This document shows, piece by piece, positions 42,892 through 53,339 of a stretch of 56,369 nt of DNA. The translations under genes were made by a program, and so were the position numbers. Below the pieces are notes generated by a model that saw nothing but the letters and a program-made list of their open reading frames with translations, had not been told where the DNA came from and did not search any database. The stretch comes from Hylemonella sp. (GTDB lineage Bacteria > Pseudomonadota > Gammaproteobacteria > Burkholderiales > Burkholderiaceae_C): assembly GCA_030695415.1 (NCBI GenBank), contig JAUYQZ010000034.1:1-56369 (forward strand), given 5' to 3'. Position 1 is the stretch's first letter; each line of letters opens with the position of its first letter.

Positions 42892-43869
42892 TCAGTCGGC
42901 GGAAATGCCTTTTTCCTTGATGATGGCCGCGTAGCGGCGCGTGTCGGCCGCATTGAGCGCCGTGAGCTGCGCGGGCGTCATAGGGGTGGGCTCGGCGCCC
43001 AGATTGCGGATGGTCTGCGAAGCGGCAGGCGAGATCAGAATGCGGTTGATCTCGCGGTTCAGGCGTTCGATCACCGGCTGCGGCGTGCCCGCAGGCGCGT
43101 AGAAGCTGTGGGTCGAACCGCCGTCATAACCCTTGAGCCCCAGCTCGGCCAGGGTGGGCGTGTCCGGGTAGAGGAAGGAACGCTTGGTGCTGCCCACGGC
43201 CAGCAGGCGCAGCGTGCCCGCGCGGATGTGCGGCGCAGCGATGCCCGGGTCCATGAAGAAGTCCAGGTTGCCGGCCAGCAAATCCTGCAGGGCCGGGGCC
43301 GATCCGCGGTAAGGGATGTGAACCGCGAAGATGCCCGCCATGCTCTTGAGCATTTCTGCGCCCACGTGCGGCGTGGAGCCGTTGCCCGGGCTGCCATAGC
43401 TGAGCTTGCCGGGATTGGCCTTGGCAAAACTCTGCAAGTCGGCGAAGGTCTTGAACTGCGAGTTCGAGCGCACCACAAGGAATAGCTCGACCCGGGCACC
43501 GGCAGCCACGGGCGTCAGATCCCTGTTGAGGTCATAGGGCATCTTGGCGGTGATCGTAGGTACGATCACTGCCGTGCTGCCCGAGGCCATCAGCAGCGTG
43601 TAGCCGTCAGCCGGTGACTTGGCCACCGCATCGGCGCCCACGATACCGCCCGCACCGCTGCGGTTCTCCACTGTCACGGGCACGCCCAGCGCCTGCGCCA
43701 GCGGCGTGGCCACGGCGCGACCGATGACGTCGGGCGAGCTGCCGGGCGCGAAGTTGACTATGAGGCGGATCGGCTTGCTGGGCCAGTCCTGGGCGGCGGC
43801 GCCCAGCGGAGCCAGCAAGGCGCCCAGCAGGGCAGAGGCAAGGGCCAGTCGGCGTTGACGAATGAACAT
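42892..43869 (-). CDS. Bug family tripartite tricarboxylate transporter receptor
   Basis: A 325-residue exported binding protein. Signal peptide ends near 'PLGAAAQ', then the family opening 'DWPSKPIRLIVNFAPGSSPDVIGR', 'VENRSGAGGIVGADAVAKSPADGYTLL' and the typical ending. Burkholderiales carry many of these orphan receptors for carboxylates or other organic acids. No membrane TctAB partner is adjacent. Confidence 0.92.
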   Translation of the reverse strand: MFIRQRRLALASALLGALLAPLGAAAQDWPSKPIRLIVNFAPGSSPDVIGRAVATPLAQALGVPVTVENRSGAGGIVGADAVAKSPADGYTLLMASGSTAVIVPTITAKMPYDLNRDLTPVAAGARVELFLVVRSNSQFKTFADLQSFAKANPGKLSYGSPGNGSTPHVGAEMLKSMAGIFAVHIPYRGSAPALQDLLAGNLDFFMDPGIAAPHIRAGTLRLLAVGSTKRSFLYPDTPTLAELGLKGYDGGSTHSFYAPAGTPQPVIERLNREINRILISPAASQTIRNLGAEPTPMTPAQLTALNAADTRRYAAIIKEKGISAD

Positions 43870-44107
43870 GAGCGGAGTCTCCAGAAGATGCAGGGAATGG
43901 AGCCGTGCGTGACGGACGGTGTTCGTTGCATGTGGCAGGGTTTTCGCACACCTGCAACACCGCAGCGAATTCTCCCGGGGCCGACGGCATCGGGTGATCG
44001 CGGCACGTCAAATCCCCACGTCCGGCGGGGCCGTGCGGGAAAGGGTGGGCTTCCCCCCCCCCGGCTCTCAAGACCACGATCAAGGTGCCCAAGGCCCCTG
44101 TAAGCCC
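43870..44107. other. Intergenic region without a gene
   Basis: I see no open frame of substance here. It has a G/C homopolymer feature (GGGAAAG ... CTTCCC followed by a run of C near 44050) that could fold and could also cause assembly slips. Confidence 0.4.
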
Positions 44108-44337
44108 TCAGCGTTTCAGCTTGGAAACGAGCGGAAACAGGGCCGGATTCCGAATCGAAGCGACGGCAAGGTCAACATCGAGCAGCGGCCAATAGAGGTA
44201 CTCGCGTGACGGCCGCTCCACCGTTGCCTGCTTGAACCAGGGAAACTCCGAATAGGGAACAAAAAGCTCCTCGCCTACCACCTCCCCTTGGCAATAGCCC
44301 GCACATCAGGGTAGACACGCAGTGGCCCGGATGCCAC
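44108..44337 (-). pseudogene. Frameshifted small gene (DUF2442-like)
   Basis: On the minus strand a GTG at 44337 opens 'ASGPLRVYPDVRAIAK', then the frame stops after 'GRW'. In another frame the protein continues 'GEVVGEELFVPYSEF', 'PWFKQATVERPSREYLYW' and ends '...NPALFPLVSKLKR'. A single missing base near 44284-44288, in a run of C, explains the break. The YWP-LDVDL ending resembles small DUF2442-type proteins. It is too short to stand out otherwise. Sequencing error is the alternative to a real mutation. Confidence 0.6.
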
Positions 44338-44357
44338 AAGCCCTTAGCATCGGCGGC

Positions 44358-46082
44358 ATGAGTCCCAGCCAGATCATCGTTCTCGCCACCCCGGTCTTCC
44401 TGCTGTTGATCGCCATCGAGTTCGCCTGGGGCGTCGCGAAGGGCCGCAACACCTACCGGCTCAACGACGCCGTCAACAGCATCGGCCTGGGCATGCTGAG
44501 CCAGATCAGCGCGGTGCTCACGCGTCTGCTGCGGGTGGGCATCTACACCGCGGTCTACAGCTGGGTGGCGCTGTGGCACAACGATGCTTTCTGGATGAGC
44601 TGGTACGGCTGGGTGATCGCCCTGGTGTTCTACGACTTCTGCTATTACTGGCTGCACCGCGCCGGTCACGAGGTGGCGATTTTCTGGGCGGCGCACGTGG
44701 TGCACCACCAGAGCCAGGACTACAACCTCTCCACCGCGCTGCGGCAAACCTCCAGCGGCGCGCTGCTGGGCTGGGTCTTCTACCTGCCCATGGCCCTGGC
44801 CGGGGTGCCGCCCCTGGTCTTTGGCATCGTGGCGCTGGTCGATCTGCTCTACCAGTTCTGGGTGCACACCGAGCACGTGGGCAAGCTGGGCTGGTTCGAC
44901 CGCTGGTTCTGCAGCCCCTCCAACCACCGCGTGCACCACGCCGTGAACGACCGCTATGTGGACCGCAACTACGGTGGCGTGCTCATCGTCTGGGACCGGC
45001 TCTTCGGCAGCTTCAAGGAAGAAGACGAGAAGTGCGTCTACGGCACGCGCAGCCCTCTCGACAGTTGGGACCCACTGTGGGCCAATGGCGAGGTCTACTG
45101 GGGCTTGCTCAAGGACAGCTGGCACGCACAGCGATGGAGCGACAAGCTGCGCGTCTGGCTCAAGCCGCCGGGCTGGCGCCCGGCCGATGTGGCCCAGCGT
45201 TTCCCCAAGCCTGCCTTCCAGATCGAGCGCCTGCAGCGTTACGACCCGCCAGCCACCCGCGCCGTGCAGTGGTTTGGCGGCCTGCACTTCCTGGCCCTGC
45301 TGGGCGGCGTGGTGCTCTTCCTCTGGCATGCAGATACCTTGCCGCTGGCGCAGTCCGTCGTCTGGCTGGCGGCCTTGAGTGCCGTGCTCTGGTGCACGGG
45401 TGCCGTGCTGCAGGGGCGGCTGGGCATGGGGGAGGTGCTGCTCATCGAAGCGGCTGCCTTGTCCACGGCCTTCGCTGCCACCGGCCTGCTGGAAGCGCAC
45501 CGCGTGGCCAAGCCGCTGACGATGTTGACCGCTATCATTTTGGTAGCGTACGTGGCCCGCCGCTCCAACACCGGGCTGCGCGGCGCACCCCTTTTGCTGC
45601 TGGCCCTGGCGGCTTCGCTGGCAGGCGACGTGTTCCTGATGTTCCCGGGCTACTTCATCCCGGGCCTGGTGAGCTTTCTGTGCGCGCACCTGGCGTACAT
45701 CGCGCTGTTCAAACGCGGCTTGCCCTGGTTCCCGAGCCGGCGCGCGCTGCTCAACGCACTGGGTGTCGGTGCGCTGATGTACGCCGTGCTCTGGACCTGC
45801 GGCCTGCCCACAGGCCTGCGCGGCCCGGTGGCGGCTTATGTGCTGGTCATTGCGCTGATGGCAGCGCAGGCCATCGGCCGGGCGACCGTGCTGCGCGAAC
45901 CCGGCGCGCTGTGGGTCGCCGTGGGCGCGGGCTGCTTCATGCTCAGCGACACCTTGCTGGCGCTCAACAAGTTCGTCACGCCGCTGCCGCTGGCGCAACT
46001 CTGGGTGCTGTCCACCTACTACGTGGCGCAGGTGCTGATCGTGCGGGGCATGCTGGCGCCAGCGGCGATTAATCGTCGCTGA
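44358..46082 (+). CDS. Fusion of fatty acid hydroxylase (AGMO-like) and YhhN/lysoplasmalogenase domain
   Basis: A 574-residue integral membrane protein from the ATG at 44358. Residues about 1-270 are a sterol desaturase/fatty acid hydroxylase domain with the diiron histidine boxes 'HRAGHE', 'HVVHHQ' and 'HRVHHAV' plus 'WVHTEHVG', closest in pattern to alkylglycerol monooxygenase. Residues about 290-570 are a YhhN/TMEM86 domain: 'LAGDVFLMFPGYFIPGLVSFLCAHLAYIALF' region and 'GCFMLSDTLLALNKF' with the acidic residues of the lysoplasmalogenase family. Together these would cleave alkyl and vinyl ether bonds of lipids. Both domains look intact. Confidence 0.88.
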   Translation: MSPSQIIVLATPVFLLLIAIEFAWGVAKGRNTYRLNDAVNSIGLGMLSQISAVLTRLLRVGIYTAVYSWVALWHNDAFWMSWYGWVIALVFYDFCYYWLHRAGHEVAIFWAAHVVHHQSQDYNLSTALRQTSSGALLGWVFYLPMALAGVPPLVFGIVALVDLLYQFWVHTEHVGKLGWFDRWFCSPSNHRVHHAVNDRYVDRNYGGVLIVWDRLFGSFKEEDEKCVYGTRSPLDSWDPLWANGEVYWGLLKDSWHAQRWSDKLRVWLKPPGWRPADVAQRFPKPAFQIERLQRYDPPATRAVQWFGGLHFLALLGGVVLFLWHADTLPLAQSVVWLAALSAVLWCTGAVLQGRLGMGEVLLIEAAALSTAFAATGLLEAHRVAKPLTMLTAIILVAYVARRSNTGLRGAPLLLLALAASLAGDVFLMFPGYFIPGLVSFLCAHLAYIALFKRGLPWFPSRRALLNALGVGALMYAVLWTCGLPTGLRGPVAAYVLVIALMAAQAIGRATVLREPGALWVAVGAGCFMLSDTLLALNKFVTPLPLAQLWVLSTYYVAQVLIVRGMLAPAAINRR

Positions 46083-46889
46083 CCTCGACGAGCTTCTGCG
46101 ACTTGGAAAACACCCAGGCCACCAGGAAGCCGGCGGAGGCATCCTCGCGGCGCTGCACCAGCGGGCTGCCTTCGAACACGGCCCCGCGCAGGTCGTCGTA
46201 CTTGGCGAAGGCCCCCATCCACATATCGCCGTATCTGCGGCCCAGGGAGACGATGTACTGCGAGCCCGAGGTGCCCCCCGAGGCGCTGTAGCTCGGCCGC
46301 TGGGTGGTAGCGTACTGCGGGGCCACGTCGTAGAAATAACCGTGGTAACCACGGTCGCCGTAGATCCAGCCACCCTGCAGGCCCAGGTTCCAGCCGCTGC
46401 TCAGCACGTTGCGCAGGTCCAGGTTGAGCTTGGGGTGGAAGATCCAGCCCACCTGCTCGAAGCGGCCGAAGTTGACGGCGAACACCGAACGCAGGGGCAG
46501 GCGCAGGTCCAGGTTGTTGCGCTTGCGTTGGTCGTAATAGAGATGGACCTGCACCTCGGGGCCGATCTCCAGCGTCGGGTCCAGGTCGGGCATGTTCTGG
46601 CGCGCACTGCTGTCCTTGCTGCTCACCGGGACCGAACCGTTGACGCTGATGTCCATCTCCACCCGCTCGCTGCGAAACAGCAGGCCGCGCACGCGGTCGC
46701 GGTCCACCTGCAGGAACTTGCCGCGGTACTGAACATAGGGGGCGGGCAGCAGGTAAGTGCGCCGCTCGGCCGCGCCGCGGTAAAGCGGGAAGTCGATGGC
46801 GGCCACGCCCGCGCCCAGCTCCCACTCGGGCTTGAGTTCGGCCTGGGCAGCGGGCAGGCCAGCCAGCAGCAGGATGACCAGCAAGACCC

Positions 46890-46893
<4 letters not shown>
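46069..46893 (-). CDS. MipA/OmpV family outer membrane protein
   Basis: A 274-residue exported beta-barrel protein with signal peptide ending 'AAQA'. The family pattern 'WELGAGVAAIDFPLYRGAAERRTYLLPAPYVQYRG' follows at once and the last residues are mostly alternating hydrophobic strands. MipA is a scaffold for MltA and penicillin-binding proteins; OmpV-like relatives line export systems. Start overlaps the ATPase stop (ATGA), so it is the last gene of the export operon. Converges with the fusion gene, overlapping 14 bases at the 3' ends. Confidence 0.88.
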
Positions 46894-47593
<700 letters not shown>

Positions 47594-47597
<4 letters not shown>

Positions 47598-48829
47598 ATC
47601 CGGATGGCTTGGGCGGGGTCCATGGCGGCGGCACGGCGTGCCGGGGCGATGGCGGCCAGCACGCCGCAGACGGTGGCGATGCCCGCCACTTTCAGGGCGG
47701 TGGCCAGCGGCAGGGTGATGGAGAACAAGGGCAGGCCGTCCGAGCCGCGCACGAAATGCGTGAACGCCCAGATCAGCGCCACGGCCAGCACGATACCCAG
47801 CGCCGAGCCCACGGCGCCCACCACCGCCCCTTGCACCAGAAAGATACGCAGCACCTGGCCGCGCGTGGCGCCCATGGCGCGCAGGATGCCGATCTCGCGG
47901 CGCTTCTGCACCACCGACACCACCAGCACGCTGGCGATGCCCAGCACCACCACGATCATCACCACGCCGCGGATCAGCGAGGTGCTGACCGACTGCGCAT
48001 TCAGCGCCGAGACCAGCTGGGCATTGTTCTCCTGCCAGCTCTCGACCTTGTAGGGATAGCGCTCGCGAAGCTTCTGTGCCAGTTCGCTGGCGGTCCACAC
48101 ATCCTTGAGTGTCATCTCCAGCACCGTGGTGCCGCCGGGCAGGCCCAGCAGGCTTTGCGCGGCGCGCAGCGGCACGATGACGGTGCGGCGGTTCAGGTCG
48201 CGCACGCCCAGGTCCACCAGGGCGGTCACGCGCACGGCATCGCTCACGTTGCGCCCGCCCACGGTGGTCTGCAGGGTCAGGCGGTCGCCCACACGCACGC
48301 CCAGGTCCGCTGCCAGGTCGCGGCCGAGGATGGCTTCGCCCGGGTCCAGGCGTGCCGCGCCGCTGACCACCTTGCTGCGCAGGCTGACGATGCGGTCGTA
48401 GCGGTCGAGCTCCACGCCCATCAGCGCAATGGCCTGCGTGGCCTCGCCGCGCAAGGCCAGGCCCGAACCGGACACCATGGGCGAGACGGCGGCGATGCCG
48501 TCCATCTGCTCCAGCAGTGGCAGCAAGGCCTGCCAGTTGGCCACCGAGCGCAGGCGCTGCACGCGTGGCTGCGTTTGCGTCAGGGTCGGGGTGCCGTCGG
48601 CCAGGCGCGCCGGCGCCACGGTGTCTTCGAGGGAGCGCAGGGTGATGTGCGCCTGCGCCCCCAGGGTCTTGGTCAGCGTGCTGCCCTGCAGGCCGGAGAT
48701 CAGTGCAGAGATATAGGCCACCACGGCCACGCCGGCGGCGACGCCGACGATGATGAGCAGGGTCTGCATGCGGCCTTCGCGCAGGAAGCGCAAGGCGACG
48801 CGGAGTTCGAAGCCGAGCCAGGACACCAT
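47594..48829 (-). CDS. ABC transporter permease (MacB/FtsX-like)
   Basis: A 411-residue permease with the type VII layout: one N-terminal helix ('LLIIVGVAAGVAVVAYISAL'), a large periplasmic domain (about 50-280) and three C-terminal helices with 'EIGILRAMGATRGQVLRIFLVQGAVVG'. It would form a tripartite efflux or lipoprotein-type export complex with the adaptor and ATPase of the same operon. Confidence 0.92.
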
Positions 48830-48841
48830 GCGTCCCCGGCC

Positions 48842-50008
48842 TCAGCGCCCCATGGCGTTGGTCAAGGCCGAACCGGCGCTGCCCGCTCCATCCGCACCAC
48901 GTGCAGCGGGCGATCCAGACGGTTGCCAGGGGACCACCAGCACGGTGACGCGCTGGCCGGACTTGAACGTGGTGCCGGTCAGGACCACATCACCGATACG
49001 CAGGCCCTCCAGCACTTCCACCGCGGCCAGGGTGCGCAGGCCCAGGCGCAACTGGCGTTCCTGCACCAGGCCATCCACCGCCACCCAGACGCTGGCGGTG
49101 TCGGCGCCGGCCTTGCGCAGTACGCTCAGGGGCAGGGCCAGGGCCTGTTCGCGGCGGGCCGTCTGCACCTCGACCGACAAGGTCATGTCCTCGCGCAGGA
49201 AAGCCGGCGCCTCCTGCAAGAGATTGAACTTGACCTCGATGGCGCCGCGCTGCGCATCGACCACCGGTGCAATGCTCAGCACCTTGGCCGCAAAGCGCTG
49301 GCCGGCAAAGGCGTCGGCCACCACGGTGGCGCTCTGCCCCACCTGAAGCTGATCGAGAAAACGCTCGTCCACCTGGGCCAGCAGCTGTGTGGGACCGTCC
49401 AGGGCCAGGCTCATCAGGGCCTTGCCGGGCTGCACGATCTGGCCCGGCTCCACCATGCGGGCCAGCACGCGCGCTTCGGCCGGCGCATCGATGCGGGCCT
49501 GCTCCAGACGCGCCGCTGCGGCGGTGACGGCAGCGCGCGCCGCGCCCTGCTGGGCCACGGCCACGTCCACGGCACGCCGGGCTTCATCGAGCTGCGCGGC
49601 GCTGTAAAAACCCTGCCGGACCAGCTGCTCGGCGCGCGTCAGCGTGGCGCGCGCGGCCTGCAGCGTGGCGTCGGCCTGGCGCTCGGACGCCACGGCCTGC
49701 GCCTGCGCGGCCCTCAGTTCATCGGTTTCCAGGAGGATCAGCACCTCGCCGCGCTTGACCTGTGCGCCCTCGCGCACGCGCACCTGCTCGACCCGCCCCG
49801 TGACGGTGCTGCCCACCTCGACCCGCGAGAGCGTGGCCACACGGGCTGAAAATTGAAGCGTGCGCAGCAGCGGGCCGGGCTGCATGAGCAGCGCCTCGGC
49901 GCGGGGCGCACGCAGGGCCAGCGCGGTCATGCCCGCCAGGGCCAGCACGAGCACGATGGCCAGCACGATCCAGCGCGTCTTGCCAGAGAGCTTGAGGAGA
50001 TTGAGCAT
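48842..50008 (-). CDS. HlyD/MacA-family periplasmic adaptor protein
   Basis: A 388-residue membrane-fusion protein with one N-terminal helix, a barrel-sandwich/lipoyl region ('VRVREGAQVKRGEVLILLETDELRAA'), a coiled-coil hairpin of about residues 90-160, and beta-barrel repeats. First gene of the operon (adaptor, permease, ATPase, MipA). An outer-membrane TolC homologue is not encoded here, so it would use one in trans. Substrate unknown. Confidence 0.92.
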   Translation of the reverse strand: MLNLLKLSGKTRWIVLAIVLVLALAGMTALALRAPRAEALLMQPGPLLRTLQFSARVATLSRVEVGSTVTGRVEQVRVREGAQVKRGEVLILLETDELRAAQAQAVASERQADATLQAARATLTRAEQLVRQGFYSAAQLDEARRAVDVAVAQQGAARAAVTAAAARLEQARIDAPAEARVLARMVEPGQIVQPGKALMSLALDGPTQLLAQVDERFLDQLQVGQSATVVADAFAGQRFAAKVLSIAPVVDAQRGAIEVKFNLLQEAPAFLREDMTLSVEVQTARREQALALPLSVLRKAGADTASVWVAVDGLVQERQLRLGLRTLAAVEVLEGLRIGDVVLTGTTFKSGQRVTVLVVPWQPSGSPAARGADGAGSAGSALTNAMGR

Positions 50009-50009
50009 G

Positions 50010-51068
50010 TCAGGCCTCGAAGAGGCTGCCGTCGGTCTTGGGCGGTGTCACGCCCAGATGCCGGTAGGCCGCCAGCGTGGCGATGCGCCCGCGCGGCGTG
50101 CGCTGCAAAAAGCCCTGCTGGATGAGGTAGGGCTCGATCACGTCCTCGATGGTGCCGGCTTCCTCGCCGATGCTGGCGGCGATGTTGTCCAGGCCCACCG
50201 GGCCGCCATCGAAACGGTGGATCACCGCTTCCAGCAGCTTGCGGTCCATCAGGTCGAAGCCCTGCGGGTCCACGTCCAGCATGGCCAGGGCCTTGTTCGC
50301 CATCTCTACGGTGATGCGGCCCGTGCCCTTGACCTCGGCGTAGTCGCGCACGCGGCGCAGCAGGCGGTTGGCAATGCGCGGCGTGCCGCGTGAACGGCGC
50401 GCAATCTCGAAGCCGCCTTCGGGGTCCATGGGCGCGCCCAGCAGGCCGGCGCTGCGCTTGACGATACGGCCAAGCTCTTCGGCGGAATAGAACTCCAGCC
50501 GCGCCACGATGCCGAAGCGGTCGCGCAGCGGGTTGGTCAGCATGCCCGCGCGCGTGGTGGCGCCCACCAGGGTAAAGGGCTGCAGGTCCAGCTTGATGCT
50601 GCGCGCGGCCGGGCCTTCGCCGATCATGATGTCGATCTGGTAGTCCTCCAGCGCGGGGTAGAGGATTTCCTCGACCACGGGCGAGAGGCGGTGGATCTCG
50701 TCGATGAAGAGCACGTCGTTGCGCTCAAGGTTGGTCAGCAGCGCGGCCAGGTCCTTGGGCTTTTCCAGCACGGGGCCACTGGTCTGGCGCAGGTTCACGC
50801 CCAGTTCGTGCGCGATGATGTGCGAGAGCGTGGTCTTGCCCAGGCCGGGCGGGCCGAAGAGCAGCACGTGGTCCAGCGCCTCTTCGCGCTTGCGCGCCGC
50901 GCCGATGAAGATTTCCAGCTGCTCGCGCACCTTGGCCTGGCCCACGTACTCGTCCAGCAGCTTGGGCCGCAACGCGCGCTCGATGGCCTCCTCGCCGGGC
51001 GAGACCGGCGCGGCCGACACCACGCGGGGGCCGGAGGGCATTTCAAAATCGTCGGTCTGGATGCTCAC
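50010..51068 (-). CDS. ruvB: Holliday junction branch migration ATPase RuvB
   Basis: A 352-residue RuvB that drives branch migration with RuvA. I start it at the GTG at 51068, giving the family-typical 'SIQTDDF' opening; an ATG at 51041 would cut it short. Walker A '[12 protein letters not shown]', Walker B '[10 protein letters not shown]', sensor '[10 protein letters not shown]' and the C-terminal winged helix '[13 protein letters not shown]' are present. Ends next to the efflux adaptor start (1 base). Confidence 0.96.
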   Translation of the reverse strand: MSIQTDDFEMPSGPRVVSAAPVSPGEEAIERALRPKLLDEYVGQAKVREQLEIFIGAARKREEALDHVLLFGPPGLGKTTLSHIIAHELGVNLRQTSGPVLEKPKDLAALLTNLERNDVLFIDEIHRLSPVVEEILYPALEDYQIDIMIGEGPAARSIKLDLQPFTLVGATTRAGMLTNPLRDRFGIVARLEFYSAEELGRIVKRSAGLLGAPMDPEGGFEIARRSRGTPRIANRLLRRVRDYAEVKGTGRITVEMANKALAMLDVDPQGFDLMDRKLLEAVIHRFDGGPVGLDNIAASIGEEAGTIEDVIEPYLIQQGFLQRTPRGRIATLAAYRHLGVTPPKTDGSLFEA

Positions 51069-51202
51069 GGCCGTCAGTACAAGGACACAGGGGGGGAAAG
51101 GGCTGCCGTGCGGGTGCGGCAAGGCTGCTTGGACTATAGCCGACTCAAGTATTCCGGGCACTTTGCCGATACGATGGAAAGACGATCCCCCTGAGACTGC
51201 CC

Positions 51203-52315
51203 ATGAAGCCCCACGCCCCCTCATTGCCCTCGGTCAGCACGGCCCTGCTGGCCGGCCTGCTGGCCGCCGCGCTGCTGCCCCATGCCCGGGCGGCCGAGCC
51301 GGCCGTGGCACCTCCCCCGGCGCCGGCCGCCTCGGCCCCGGCCAGGGTGGAGGGCACCAGCAAGGATCTGGAAAGCCAGCTGCGCGATGCCATGGGTCGC
51401 GGCGACCCCAAGACCAAGCGCCTGAACCTGCTCATCGACGGCAAAAGCAGCAGCGCCGGCTTGGCCACGACCCCCGGCGCCGCCGTGCCCGTCAACCCGG
51501 TGGACAGCAAACCGCCGGCCGCGGCCGCACCGCGCCCGCGCGAACCCGGCCTGGTGATTCGCCCGCAGCGGCCGGCCACCCCGTCCAAGCCACCGGAGCC
51601 GCACAAGGCCATCCACTGGAGCTACGAAGGCGAGGGCGCCCCGACGAACTGGGGCAAGCTCCAGCCCGACTACGCCACCTGTGCCAGCGGCCAGCGCCAG
51701 TCACCCATCCACATCGAGGACAGCGAAGCCCTCAGGGGCCCGGCCGAGGCCATCCAGTTCAATTACGCGCCCAGCAAGGGCACGGTGACGAACAACGGCC
51801 ACACGGTCGAGGTCAAGGTCTATGGCGAGAACAGCCTGACGGTGCGCGGCAGCACCTACCAGCTGGTGCAGTTCCACTTCCACCACCCGGCGGAGGAGCG
51901 CATCAACGGCCAGGGCTACCCCATGGTGGCGCACTTCGTGCACCGCAACGAACTGGGGCAGCTCGCCGTGCTGGCGGTGCTGCTGGAGCCGGGCGAGGCC
52001 AACCCCCTGGTTCACAAGGTCTGGACGCATATGCCGCTGGACGTGAACGACAGCGTGCGCCTGCCGCCGGACCTGATCCACGTGGGCGAGATCCTGCCGC
52101 GCGACCAGCGCTACTACCAGTACATGGGCTCGCTGACCACGCCGCCTTGCACCGAGGGCGTGCTCTGGCTCATCCTCAAGCAGCCGGTGAGCATCAGCCG
52201 CGATCAGTTGCGCCTGTTCGGCCAGCTGTATGCGAACAATGCGCGCCCGGTCCAGCCGCGCCACGACCGCCCGGTGCGCGACGCGGTACTGATCGCTCCT
52301 GGCGGGCGGCCCTGA
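51203..52315 (+). CDS. Alpha-class carbonic anhydrase with proline/alanine-rich linker
   Basis: A 370-residue exported protein. After the signal peptide (ending near 'HARA') comes a linker of about 100 residues rich in Pro and Ala, then the catalytic domain (about 135-365): '[16 protein letters not shown]', 'QSPIHI', zinc ligands His225 and His227 in 'QFHFHHP' and His244 in 'VAHFVH', and '[11 protein letters not shown]'. The usual Glu two residues before the third zinc His is Val. Periplasmic CO2 hydration is the expected role. It lies on the opposite strand between ruvA and ruvB. Confidence 0.93.
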   Translation: MKPHAPSLPSVSTALLAGLLAAALLPHARAAEPAVAPPPAPAASAPARVEGTSKDLESQLRDAMGRGDPKTKRLNLLIDGKSSSAGLATTPGAAVPVNPVDSKPPAAAAPRPREPGLVIRPQRPATPSKPPEPHKAIHWSYEGEGAPTNWGKLQPDYATCASGQRQSPIHIEDSEALRGPAEAIQFNYAPSKGTVTNNGHTVEVKVYGENSLTVRGSTYQLVQFHFHHPAEERINGQGYPMVAHFVHRNELGQLAVLAVLLEPGEANPLVHKVWTHMPLDVNDSVRLPPDLIHVGEILPRDQRYYQYMGSLTTPPCTEGVLWLILKQPVSISRDQLRLFGQLYANNARPVQPRHDRPVRDAVLIAPGGRP

Positions 52316-52316
52316 C

Positions 52317-52715
52317 TCAGGCCACCGCGTTCCAGTAGCGCCAGCCCCAGGCCAGGCCCAATGCGGCCAGCCCGAGCCAGATCGCCACGATCACGGCCGC
52401 CGCCACCCGGCTCACGGGCTTGCCCCCCTGCAGGCGCTCCTGCGCGCGAACCCGGCACTCGGCCAGCACGGCCGGCGGCAGCAGGCGGATCACCAGCACA
52501 ATGCCCAGCGGCAGCAGCACCAGATCGTCCAGGTAGCCGAGCACGGGCACGAAGTCCGGGATCAGGTCAATGGGGCTGAAGGCATAGGCCACGATGACGG
52601 CCACCAGCAGCTTGGCGTACCAGGGCGTACCGGGGTGGCGCGCCGCAAGGTAGAGCACATAGGTTTCGGCCTTGAGCGCGCGGGCACGCTGCTTGAGACC
52701 ATCGAGCCAGGCCAT
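52317..52715 (-). CDS. DUF1232 (YkvA-like) membrane protein
   Basis: A 132-residue protein with 'LAARHPGTPWYAKLLVAVIVAYAFSPIDLIPDFVPVLGYLDDLVLLPLGIVLVIRLLP' region typical of DUF1232 and a C-terminal helix. Two or three membrane segments. Function unknown. It follows ruvA by 8 bases and converges with the carbonic anhydrase gene, one base apart. Confidence 0.88.
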   Translation of the reverse strand: MAWLDGLKQRARALKAETYVLYLAARHPGTPWYAKLLVAVIVAYAFSPIDLIPDFVPVLGYLDDLVLLPLGIVLVIRLLPPAVLAECRVRAQERLQGGKPVSRVAAAVIVAIWLGLAALGLAWGWRYWNAVA

Positions 52716-52723
52716 GGCTGCTG

Positions 52724-53299
52724 CTATTTCGCCAGGGCTTTGAGCGCGAGCTTGATGCCGTCACTCACGCCGATGTCCTTGGGTAAGGTCTTGAGTGTGG
52801 CGGCCGCTTCCTTGTCGCTGTAGCCCAGGGCCAGCAGGGCCTGCAGGATGTCGACCTGCGCATCGCTGCCGGGCTGCGCGCCGGGCACGCCCATGTCGGC
52901 GCCCAGCTTGCCCTTGAGTTCGAGCAGCAGGCGCTCGGCCGTCTTCTTGCCGATGCCCGGCACCTTGATCAGGCGGCCGGCCTCCTGCAGCGTCACCGCC
53001 TGCGCCAGCTCGCCCACGCTCATGCCCGAGAGCACGGCCAGTGCGGTGCGCGGCCCCACGCCGGAGATCTTGATGAGTTCACGAAAAGCCTCGCGCTCGA
53101 CGGGCGTGCTGAAGCCGTAGAGCAGCTGCGCGTCCTCGCGCACCACGAAATGCGTGAGCAGGGACACCTTCTCACCCAGCGGAGGCAGGTTGTAGAAGGT
53201 GCTCATGGACACCTGGACTTCGTAGCCCACGCCGTGGCAGTCCACCAGGACCTGGGGCGGGTTCTTTTCGAGGAGGGAGCCGGAGAGCCTGCCGATCAT
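52724..53299 (-). CDS. ruvA: Holliday junction DNA helicase subunit RuvA
   Basis: A 191-residue RuvA: OB-fold N-terminus ('[28 protein letters not shown]'), two helix-hairpin-helix motifs ('[18 protein letters not shown]', '[19 protein letters not shown]') and the flexible RuvB-binding tail. It recognises Holliday junctions. ruvC is not adjacent and ruvB lies two genes further on. Confidence 0.96.
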   Translation of the reverse strand: MIGRLSGSLLEKNPPQVLVDCHGVGYEVQVSMSTFYNLPPLGEKVSLLTHFVVREDAQLLYGFSTPVEREAFRELIKISGVGPRTALAVLSGMSVGELAQAVTLQEAGRLIKVPGIGKKTAERLLLELKGKLGADMGVPGAQPGSDAQVDILQALLALGYSDKEAAATLKTLPKDIGVSDGIKLALKALAK

Positions 53300-53339
53300 G
53301 GGGCGCCTATCATTGAGGAAAGTTTGAAGGAATTATCAG

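Noticed and set aside
44172..46373. 733-residue open frame on the minus strand
   Set aside because: Antisense to the well-supported hydroxylase-lysoplasmalogenase fusion; low-complexity composition and no recognisable domain.
47609..49849. 746-residue open frame on the plus strand
   Set aside because: It is antisense to the ABC permease and adaptor genes, has His/Gly/Gln-rich composition typical of reversed GC-rich codons, and no motif.
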